IMG/VR virus record: IMGVR_UViG_3300030098_003523 | Coordinates: 1-31,675 of that record | Origin: a virus | Reading direction: 5' to 3' (one strand) | DNA: 31,675 bases | Shown here: positions 16,759 to 23,622 of the stretch, piece by piece | Layout: every line of letters starts with the position of its first letter | Position numbering within the stretch: position 1 is the first letter of the stretch | Position numbers and translations under genes: made by a program | The notes under the pieces: generated by a model | Database searches by the model: none | What the model saw: only the letters and a program-made list of their open reading frames with translations | Told to the model about the DNA's origin: nothing

Positions 16759-18117
16759 TTATGTTGGAATAGTATCATTTGGATACTGTGCTTCAAGCCC
16801 TGCATGCTCTCTAATTCTTTCTAAGAAAGTCTTAAATAAAGTTGCATTAGCATTCACACCCCCTGTAGTATAGATAGTGTATCTGTACTGATCATTATCA
16901 AATACGCCAGATGGATTATTGTATCTTGGTACTGTGTGCTGTAAAGTAAACTTGTGATACTGTGCAGCAGTTGGGAAGTTATCCAACACTTCTTTAGACC
17001 CTTCTATTTGTCTAATTCTTCCAGAACTTTTAGCACCTTGGTGATAAGGATTCTGTAAATAATTTTGAGTTAATAAAAGATCATTAAGTGCATATGTACC
17101 ATTTCCAATTTCATGAACAGGAACTGTTGTACCAGCTGTACCATCAGTAATGAAGAAGATATTACCATTTGTTTCTGGAGCACCATTGTCTGTATCTCCA
17201 TCAACATTAAATAGTTTATCTGTAATCTTACAAGTAGCACAAGCTTTACCTGATTCATCAAGAACTTCAACATTAAGTAATAATGGTTCAGTATTTGTCC
17301 AATCTCTTGTATCAAAAGAACAAACTCCAAACTGAGTATCTACAACACCCATATTAAATATAATACGTGCTTGATTGTCAGCAGTCCAAGTTGTAAGACA
17401 AGCTTCAGAATCATATGCAGAAGTAGCAGTATTATTAGCTACAGTAATAGCATATGATGTCCATGCACCACCACCATTTGTAGAAACTTGGAAAGTAATA
17501 TTCATCAATTTACTTAAAATTGGATGAACAGCAATTTTCTTAGCCCACTCATTAACAACTTTAATAGGATCTAAGAATGTTCCAGCAGTATTACAACAAT
17601 TACATAATCCACCAATATCAATATTAGCATATGCATTATGATTTAATAATCTAAGTGCATCAGCTCCTTTAATATCAAGACGTAACATTGGGTCAGTCCC
17701 ACATTCAAAACAACTTTTAGAAGAAGCAGCACCTTTAACTACAAGATGTGCTATTTGGTTTGAACCTGCAACTCCAATTTGAGTTCCTATTTGATTAATA
17801 AATCTAAATTGAATATCTTTAGACTTAACTGATTCTGAGTAACCTCCGTGTAATGGGTTACCTCCAATAGTATCTGTTTGCTGAAATGAAGCGTTAGCTA
17901 TAATAAACTTATTTTGACTTCCAATGTTAAAAATACCACCAGTAGTTCCACCTGCAAGGGTAGATATAGCAGCAACATTGGCTAGTGCAGTATAAGTATC
18001 AGCATCATACAGACCTAAGTCTCCAATGGTTGTTAAAGCAGTTGTATTACCAGCTACTTTAAGACCACCAGATTTTAAATAAAACGCTTTATGATAAGCG
18101 TGATTAAAATGTGCCAT
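16759..18117 (-). CDS. Virion structural protein of unknown position (452 aa)
   Basis: The sequence opens with AHFNHAYHKAFYLKSGG and is rich in Gly, Ala, Thr and beta-strand pattern, as in capsid-decoration or tail-tube/sheath proteins. Cysteines come in pairs (CFEC near 136, CNCC near 173, CATC near 297). A middle section (about 195-300) resembles an Ig-like or bacterial-surface beta-sandwich: SKLMNITFQVSTNGGGAW, then LLLNVEVLDESGKACATC. The C-terminal 100 residues contain a helix-rich segment with FKTFLERIREHAGLEAQYP. It is a single-gene unit flanked by a promoter-like motif and a strong terminator, an arrangement typical of a protein made in high copy. It lies between the connector ring gene and the fibre-type genes. 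I do not recognise a named family; a tail or head decoration role is inference. Confidence 0.6.
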   Translation of the reverse strand: MAHFNHAYHKAFYLKSGGLKVAGNTTALTTIGDLGLYDADTYTALANVAAISTLAGGTTGGIFNIGSQNKFIIANASFQQTDTIGGNPLHGGYSESVKSKDIQFRFINQIGTQIGVAGSNQIAHLVVKGAASSKSCFECGTDPMLRLDIKGADALRLLNHNAYANIDIGGLCNCCNTAGTFLDPIKVVNEWAKKIAVHPILSKLMNITFQVSTNGGGAWTSYAITVANNTATSAYDSEACLTTWTADNQARIIFNMGVVDTQFGVCSFDTRDWTNTEPLLLNVEVLDESGKACATCKITDKLFNVDGDTDNGAPETNGNIFFITDGTAGTTVPVHEIGNGTYALNDLLLTQNYLQNPYHQGAKSSGRIRQIEGSKEVLDNFPTAAQYHKFTLQHTVPRYNNPSGVFDNDQYRYTIYTTGGVNANATLFKTFLERIREHAGLEAQYPNDTIPT

Positions 18118-18159
18118 GTTAAAAAAATTTAAAAATTAATAATTACAATTATAATGGTT

Positions 18160-18179
18160 TTATATATATAATATACAAA
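18160..18179 (-). promoter_or_regulatory. Recurrent TTTGTATATTAT motif upstream of the 452-residue gene
   Basis: Minus strand TTTTGTATATTATATATATA, with the G of TTTG 59 bases ahead of the ATG at 18117, followed by CCATTATAATTG. The longer spacing leaves a longer leader than for the other copies. Confidence 0.45.
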
Positions 18180-18201
18180 AAATATTAATATTCATTGTAT
18201 A

Positions 18202-19350
18202 CTAGTTATTCTTTTCTGATTGCTGTTGACCTCTCATCATGTTATTAGCATCACTAATATCACCAGCAATAATACTAATAGTATCATCCAATATGTTCTC
18301 AACAATGTCATCTTTAAATTCACATTCAACATCTACTGTTGATTGAACACCTGTATATGGATCTATACTATTTGCTATCTCTATTCTTCTTGGTTTTCTA
18401 TAATAAATCAAATGTGGATCTACAATAAAAAAGTCTTTTCTCCAAATTCTAATTTTATGATCCCTAAGTGTACAATATGTTTCAGCCCAATCCCAACTTG
18501 GATTCTTTAGAGGATCTCTTAATATTATATCTACATTACCAACTTCAGATAAATATGTAGTCAAAGATCTTTTTTCTTGACAACACTTTTCTTTATCCAT
18601 ACCTGGAGCATGTCTTTCCTCTTTAGTAAATGTTATAATGTCTTCTGGTATACAATCAAACTGAGGATTGTCTGGATGTATCTCCCAAGATTCACCATCC
18701 CCAGGCTGAACAGTATATGTTTTATTACAACAATCACACCAAGGATTAAGATACTCAGGCATTGTTTCCATTGCTTCTATTGGATCTGTAATACTTCCAT
18801 TTAGCCAACCTGATGATAATTTGTAGTTACAAAATCTACAAAATTGTGTTGGTGATAAATTGCTACCACCTATTGGTTCTCCAAAAGGAGGGCCAGATGG
18901 TATGGTGCTATTAAAACTTGGAGCACCTAAATGTAAATAATCTTCAAAACCTCTTTCACAATCCTGACATGTTTTCTTTTGTACATTTTCAATATTAAAC
19001 TCTACTATTTGTTGTGCATTTGCCCTTATTCTTTTAAACTCTAAATATGAAGTATCATATATAGCTTCAAAATTATTACTTTCAAAATAACCAAAAGTAT
19101 CATTATAAGGAACATCCGTTCCAGTAAGTGGTGCTTCAACTAATAAGATTTCTAGATCATCTATACGTCTCTTAGACATCTCATCACCTTCTTGACGTGC
19201 ATTAGTACCTCTAAGCTGTCTTCTGCACCACTCTATCTGTGCTTTGTTAAAAGCTTCAACAATTTGCCAATCTTTTATATTGTCATAATCATTACTATCA
19301 AGCTTATTAAGCCTTTGCTTTATCTTAACTTGTAATGTAGTATTGTTCAT
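18202..19350 (-). CDS. crAss-like connector ring protein (P22 gp4-like / tail stabilisation type) with inserted Cys-rich segment (382 aa)
   Basis: Both ends carry strong crAss-like signatures. The N-terminus has LQVKIKQRLNKLDSNDYDNI, WQIVEAFNKAQIEWCRRQLR and SKRRIDDLEILL; the C-terminus has VDIILRDPLKNPSWDWAETY, HLIYYRKPRRIEI and EFKDDIVENILDDTISIIAG. In other crAss-like phages this protein is described as the P22 gp4-like adaptor that docks under the portal. Between them, about residues 125-260, lies a segment with CQDC, CRFC, CDCC and CC groups, Gly/Pro-rich loops and no obvious helix; this looks like a zinc-ribbon or disulfide-linked insertion. Thirteen cysteines in total. The gene starts 10 bases after the 364-residue gene. 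Identity as a connector protein is well supported; the nature of the insert is inference. Confidence 0.75.
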   Translation of the reverse strand: MNNTTLQVKIKQRLNKLDSNDYDNIKDWQIVEAFNKAQIEWCRRQLRGTNARQEGDEMSKRRIDDLEILLVEAPLTGTDVPYNDTFGYFESNNFEAIYDTSYLEFKRIRANAQQIVEFNIENVQKKTCQDCERGFEDYLHLGAPSFNSTIPSGPPFGEPIGGSNLSPTQFCRFCNYKLSSGWLNGSITDPIEAMETMPEYLNPWCDCCNKTYTVQPGDGESWEIHPDNPQFDCIPEDIITFTKEERHAPGMDKEKCCQEKRSLTTYLSEVGNVDIILRDPLKNPSWDWAETYCTLRDHKIRIWRKDFFIVDPHLIYYRKPRRIEIANSIDPYTGVQSTVDVECEFKDDIVENILDDTISIIAGDISDANNMMRGQQQSEKNN

Positions 19351-19360
19351 ATTTAATTAA

Positions 19361-20455
19361 TTATGCATTCCAAAGAGTTTCTACCCTATTAAGTAAACCA
19401 TTATAGATTTCCTCATTTAAAGGACTTTCTAAAAATAATTTTACTTCTTCTGTAGTTTTACCAAGTTTTGCATTGAACTGTGTCTCAACAATAAACCCAC
19501 CTTTTGATGTTATAAAGTCATAAACAGTTGCATCTTTTATAAGAGCTAAAATTTTCAAATCTTTTAGATCCATTCTAGAAACATCTAAGAATCTCTTAGC
19601 AGCTTTTTCTCTGTTTCTTTCAGAACCTTCTCCATAAATGTATGCATCCATATTCTCATATATTACATCATTTGGTGTAGATTTTATATATTGAGTACTT
19701 TCAATATCTACAACTTTTGCAACATATAATAGTTTAGTAGGATTAGAATCATACAAACTAGTCAATGCTGCTAATGCTCTATTTCTTACTTTAGAAATAC
19801 TTGTTCTTTCACTTACAGTATCTTCTATTTCATCTAAATAAAATTTAGCACCAGTAGTTTTAGCCTCTGCTAAATTTTTAGCAACAATAGAAAATCCTCC
19901 TGCTTTAATAGCAAATATTTTAATTAGATCATAAGGATCTTTAGCTGGATCTAAATACAAAGGATCATTTCCACACTTAACTGTGATCTTTGACCATAAT
20001 GTATCATTATCTGGTCTAAGTAGTTTTACATTATTCCAGAACATTGGATCATTAATGTCTAATATATTTTGTGCTAACTCTGCTTCAAGTTGTGCAACAG
20101 CTGTTCTTATCTCTTTAACTTTTGCAGCCCTATCTTTAGCATTTAATCTTTTTACTTCTGGAGCAAACTCATTAAGACCTGTTACGTATCTCTTTACTCC
20201 ATTTACTTCCAAACATGAAAGAGACTCTTCATGATATACTCCTGCAAAAAGAGTCATACCATAATTTTCTAATCCCATGTTTTCTTTATCAGGATCAAAA
20301 TAGTTACGGATACATATAGTTTGATCCTTACCAGTTTGATACTGTTCTATCATATTTATTTCTTTTACTTGCTCTACTTGTGGAGCTCCTAATGTTTCAG
20401 TAAAAGTAGGTTCTACAACCGTTGTTGTTTTTTCAGTAGTTTTTTTCTTTGTCAT
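19361..20455 (-). CDS. Conserved head-region protein downstream of the capsid gene (364 aa)
   Basis: A soluble, charged alpha/beta protein with no catalytic motif and no membrane segment. The first 30 residues are Lys/Thr/Glu-rich and likely disordered. Recognisable stretches are ICIRNYFDPDKENMGLENYG near 50, RAAKVKEIRTAVAQLEAELA near 110, and a helical region with TSISKVRNRALAALTSLYD near 220. A gene in this place, directly after the major capsid protein, is common in crAss-like genomes and is usually called a structural or head-auxiliary protein. It heads a unit with the connector ring gene (10-base gap) and follows the strong terminator of the capsid gene. It lacks a full copy of the recurrent promoter-like motif; TTTTAATATTATATA just before its start is a possible degenerate copy. 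Confidence 0.55.
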   Translation of the reverse strand: MTKKKTTEKTTTVVEPTFTETLGAPQVEQVKEINMIEQYQTGKDQTICIRNYFDPDKENMGLENYGMTLFAGVYHEESLSCLEVNGVKRYVTGLNEFAPEVKRLNAKDRAAKVKEIRTAVAQLEAELAQNILDINDPMFWNNVKLLRPDNDTLWSKITVKCGNDPLYLDPAKDPYDLIKIFAIKAGGFSIVAKNLAEAKTTGAKFYLDEIEDTVSERTSISKVRNRALAALTSLYDSNPTKLLYVAKVVDIESTQYIKSTPNDVIYENMDAYIYGEGSERNREKAAKRFLDVSRMDLKDLKILALIKDATVYDFITSKGGFIVETQFNAKLGKTTEEVKLFLESPLNEEIYNGLLNRVETLWNA

Positions 20456-20491
20456 TTTATATAATATTAAAAGGTTTATTAAAAAAATTTA

Positions 20492-20518
20492 AAAGAGGGA
20501 TCCTTAGATCCCCCCTTT
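20492..20518 (-). terminator. Rho-independent terminator after the major capsid gene
   Basis: GGGATC at 20497-20502 pairs with GATCCC at 20507-20512 around a 4-base loop, and AAAG/CTTT can extend the stem. On the minus strand TCTTTTAAATTTTTTT follows. It is placed 14 bases past the capsid stop codon, as expected for a highly expressed gene. Confidence 0.85.
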
Positions 20519-20531
20519 AAATAAGTAGATA

Positions 20532-22169
20532 TTAGAATGAACCACCCGTGATTGGATTCTTCATTACAATCTTAAGGACTTTAGTCGGGTCTTTTACCCA
20601 TACAGCAGGCATGGTTTGAGTCATATAAACTCTATACCCATTGAAGTTACCAGAAGAAGCAAATCCTTGAGTTCTTCCCATATAATCCATAGTTCCATTT
20701 TGGTAGAACCATTTCAATTGATTATCCCATGAAAGTTTCAGTAAGTGGATATTATCACTTCCTTCATCAGTAACATCAAAGATTATAAATGAATAAGAGC
20801 TTAATGGTCTTCCATCTACTAATGGATTTTCAACATCATTAGTATGAAGATTGTCAAACGCTGGATTCAATACAAACTTAACATTAGCTAAGAAAGGAAT
20901 AATGAATGATGTAAATGACCATCCATAACCCATATCCATACCTGAACCTGTAACAGCACCAACAGCGTCAGCATTGATTACCCATGGAGCAGCACCATCG
21001 TTAGCATGGTTGATGATAGAAACATCATCTTTAATTGCTTGGTTAATCATTTTCATACCTCCAATACCTGTTTGTACAATAAGTTCACGTTTTGGATCTG
21101 GACCCTCAAACTCAACTTTACCTTGGTAGAAGTTATATAATTCATTCTTGAACATATCTAAGCTAAAGTTTCCTTTATTATAAACACGTTTGAATGAGTT
21201 ATCTAATTGCTTCCAAAGACCAACAGATAATCTAATATCATCTGGTCCATCTTGCTTAACTCTACCACCATGTCCCCACATTAAGTAAGTCTCAATATCA
21301 GATGCAACCTTAGAAAGGTGTGCAGCTTCCATATTTGTAAGGAAAGTTCTAGAAAGATCACCGTTATCAAACGCTCTCTTTACATAATCTTTACCCATAA
21401 TTTCAACCATACTCTCAAGTGAAGAAACAGAAGGATTCATATTTTTATCAAAAGATCTCCAAATCTCAGTAACAGGAATAGTACCATCAGCATTCATTCC
21501 TCCTTTAAGCATTAAATCAGCTCTAGAAGAAACAGAATAATGAACATGTGCTTCAGCTCCTCCTACAAAGTTGTAGAACTCTCTGAATCCTGTATGTGTT
21601 TGAATATCTGAAAATCTTTCACCATACTCACCACGTGCAGAACCTTTTCTGAAGTACTTAGTACCTATCTTTTGGTAAACCGCACCTAACGTAGCAGTAT
21701 TGCTATTATTTACTAATTGAACTGTATAAATGAAACCATCACCTTGTGGTAAGATATCATCAGCAGTTACGTATAATTCAGTTCCACCATACTTATCATA
21801 AGTAATAATGTCACCGTGTCCAAATTCACGTTTGTTAAACATGATCTTGAACTTTTGACCATCCGCTCCCATAGCTGAGGCACTATTTAAGTCCTTAACT
21901 ATAAAAGGTAGATCTTGAGCAACGGCCGTTTGCCATTTATACTCCCCACGTGCGTTGTCCACCATGATTGTATTCTTTCCACCAAATGATGCTAATTGAT
22001 ATAAAGGCATTTCCACTTTTTGTGTCATTGCCCAAATGTCAATTGGCCCCATATCCATAGGTTCTGGTGAACCTAGCATCTGGGTTAAGTGATAAGAATC
22101 AACATGGGAATTCGCAGTATAGTTTGTATCCCTGAGAAACAGACCATTATTTAAAACTGGTGTTGCCAT
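20532..22169 (-). CDS. Major capsid protein, crAss-like HK97 fold (545 aa)
   Basis: Length, position after a scaffold-like gene and sequence character fit a crAss-like major capsid protein. The N-terminal part has DTNYTANSHVDSYHLTQMLG, a segment with QKVEMPLYQLASFGGKNT, and a beta-hairpin-like region with EYKWQTAVAQDLPF that would suit the N-arm and E-loop. The middle has FREFYNFVGGAEAHVHYSVS and a long helix near 280-300 (MEAAHLSKVASDIETYLMWG) as expected for the spine helix. The C-terminal third has GYGWSFTSFIIPFLANVKFV and an axial domain ending in MKNPITGGSF. There is no visible prohead-protease domain in the window. It follows the scaffold gene by 40 bases with no terminator between, and it has its own strong terminator. 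Fold assignment is from family knowledge, not from a structure. Confidence 0.85.
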   Translation of the reverse strand: MATPVLNNGLFLRDTNYTANSHVDSYHLTQMLGSPEPMDMGPIDIWAMTQKVEMPLYQLASFGGKNTIMVDNARGEYKWQTAVAQDLPFIVKDLNSASAMGADGQKFKIMFNKREFGHGDIITYDKYGGTELYVTADDILPQGDGFIYTVQLVNNSNTATLGAVYQKIGTKYFRKGSARGEYGERFSDIQTHTGFREFYNFVGGAEAHVHYSVSSRADLMLKGGMNADGTIPVTEIWRSFDKNMNPSVSSLESMVEIMGKDYVKRAFDNGDLSRTFLTNMEAAHLSKVASDIETYLMWGHGGRVKQDGPDDIRLSVGLWKQLDNSFKRVYNKGNFSLDMFKNELYNFYQGKVEFEGPDPKRELIVQTGIGGMKMINQAIKDDVSIINHANDGAAPWVINADAVGAVTGSGMDMGYGWSFTSFIIPFLANVKFVLNPAFDNLHTNDVENPLVDGRPLSSYSFIIFDVTDEGSDNIHLLKLSWDNQLKWFYQNGTMDYMGRTQGFASSGNFNGYRVYMTQTMPAVWVKDPTKVLKIVMKNPITGGSF

Positions 22170-22209
22170 AATTGATCACTTTTTTAAAATTAAACATTAA
22201 ACTAATATA

Positions 22210-23502
22210 TTAAAACCTTTTAAATATATTTTTATTTTTTCTAGGTAACCTCCTAGTTGCTTTTCTTGAAGAACCTTTAGTATCTTTCATAACTGCAGCT
22301 GATGATGCTTTTTGTGATTGAGCAGTCTTCAGTTTTCTAACAGTCTTCTCTACAGCCTTTGTCTCTCCTTTCTTCATTATGTTTGTCTTATAACCTTTTG
22401 GATCTGCTAACAACCATAATGCTTCAGTTATTAACGGATAGTTTGGCTCAACAAACTGATACTTTTCTAAAAGATGTCCTAGTAAATTTGTATTCTTACC
22501 GTTAATAGAAGGATAAGAAGGTTGAACTAATCCATTATATAATAAAGACTGAGTTTTCCTATCTATCTTTGTTTCTCCTATTCTTCCATCTTTTAATGTG
22601 TTATACACATTCTTCATATAATTTTCAGATGCTTGTTGCTGTTGCTTCTTCTTCATTTCTTGTGCCTGTAATCTTTTAGCAACAACTTTCTCTTGCATCT
22701 TATCTAATTTTGGTTTGAACTTCATTGCTTGCTTTTCAAGCTTACCTAAGTCCTTCCATATTTCTATTTCTTCTGCAATCTCCTCTGCATTACCAAAACC
22801 AGTTGCAGTTAAATATTCTGTTATTATACGCTCTTGCCCTGTCTCTGACTTTGGATTAATCTCTCTAGTCTCCTCAACCTGAGCAAGTGCTCCAAATAAA
22901 CCTTTTAAATCTGTCCCACCATCTGCAACATATCTTGCTGCTATTTGCAATTCTTCAGGTAAACTATTAAAGAATTGTTTTGGTGTTTCATTTCTAACAG
23001 ATCTTGTTCTCTCATCCAAATTAGCTTGGATTAATTCTTCAAAATCTTTAGCACTATATTCTTCTATTGGCTTTTCATCATCAAAAGGAATAATCTTTTC
23101 ATCCTTTATTAACTTTCCAAAAACATCTGCCATCCCTTGTATTGGCTTTCTTCCTCTCTTAGGTGCTTCTTCTATATCATCATCTTCTACACCATCTTTT
23201 AATCCTAATACTTCATCAACATTTATTTCTTCTTTTGGTGCCTCTACTTTTTGTTCAACAACCTCTTCTTCTTTTGTTTCTGTTTTAGCCTCTGTTTCTT
23301 CTTCTACTACTGGTTCCTCTACTTTTTCATCTAAAAAAGAAGTATCAACTTCTCTTTGCGTTCTGCTAAAAATGTTAGGTTTTTTATCTTCAGGCAACGT
23401 TATGGAATCTCCTCCAGGTGCTGCGTCAAATATTTCATCAAGGTTAATATCTACTTTTTCAACCTTTGTTTCTTCTACTGTTTTGGTTTCTTTTTCAGCC
23501 AT
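22210..23502 (-). CDS. Probable capsid scaffolding protein (430 aa)
   Basis: Residues 1-125 are highly acidic, Glu/Val/Lys repetitive and probably disordered. Residues about 125-330 are helical and charged, with a coiled-coil-like Gln/Lys-rich stretch near 280-295 (MKKKQQQQASENYMKNV). The C-terminus is strongly basic, with KATRRLPRKNKNIFKRF. An acidic N-terminus, helical middle and basic C-terminal tail between portal and capsid genes is the typical plan of a phage scaffold, where the basic tail contacts the capsid shell. Cysteine is absent, unlike most virion proteins around it, which fits a protein that leaves the particle. It is preceded by a terminator hairpin and a promoter-like motif and is cotranscribed with the capsid gene. 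The function is inferred from these features; no family name is certain. Confidence 0.65.
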   Translation of the reverse strand: MAEKETKTVEETKVEKVDINLDEIFDAAPGGDSITLPEDKKPNIFSRTQREVDTSFLDEKVEEPVVEEETEAKTETKEEEVVEQKVEAPKEEINVDEVLGLKDGVEDDDIEEAPKRGRKPIQGMADVFGKLIKDEKIIPFDDEKPIEEYSAKDFEELIQANLDERTRSVRNETPKQFFNSLPEELQIAARYVADGGTDLKGLFGALAQVEETREINPKSETGQERIITEYLTATGFGNAEEIAEEIEIWKDLGKLEKQAMKFKPKLDKMQEKVVAKRLQAQEMKKKQQQQASENYMKNVYNTLKDGRIGETKIDRKTQSLLYNGLVQPSYPSINGKNTNLLGHLLEKYQFVEPNYPLITEALWLLADPKGYKTNIMKKGETKAVEKTVRKLKTAQSQKASSAAVMKDTKGSSRKATRRLPRKNKNIFKRF

Positions 23503-23528
23503 AATATATTTGGTTTTTATTGGTTATA

Positions 23529-23546
23529 CATATATAATATACAAAT
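23529..23546 (-). promoter_or_regulatory. Recurrent TTTGTATATTAT motif upstream of scaffold and capsid genes
   Basis: Minus strand ATTTGTATATTATATATG, with the G of TTTG 40 bases ahead of the scaffold ATG at 23502 and downstream of a hairpin. As the only candidate promoter between portal and capsid genes, it would drive capsid production. Confidence 0.5.
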
Positions 23547-23590
23547 AATAAAACTATAAACCTTAAAAATTTTTTTCAATTTAAAAATTT

Positions 23591-23611
23591 ATGATAGTAT
23601 ATAGCTATCAT
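23591..23611 (-). terminator. Possible terminator after the portal gene
   Basis: ATGATAG at 23591-23597 pairs perfectly with CTATCAT at 23605-23611 around a 7-base loop. On the minus strand AAATTTTTAA follows. The stem is A+T-rich, so strength is doubtful, but it lies 11 bases after the portal stop and before the promoter-like motif. Confidence 0.45.
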
Positions 23612-23622
23612 TATTTTTTCTA

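Noticed and set aside
5384-17335. Short open frames overlapping the large genes on either strand
   Set aside because: They lie entirely inside well-supported genes, have low-complexity or biased composition typical of shadow frames, and lack domain motifs.
20440-20490. Recurrent promoter-like motif ahead of the 364-residue gene
   Set aside because: TTTTAATATTATATA resembles the motif, but the TTTG part is missing and the spacing to the ATG is much shorter, so it was not listed as a copy.
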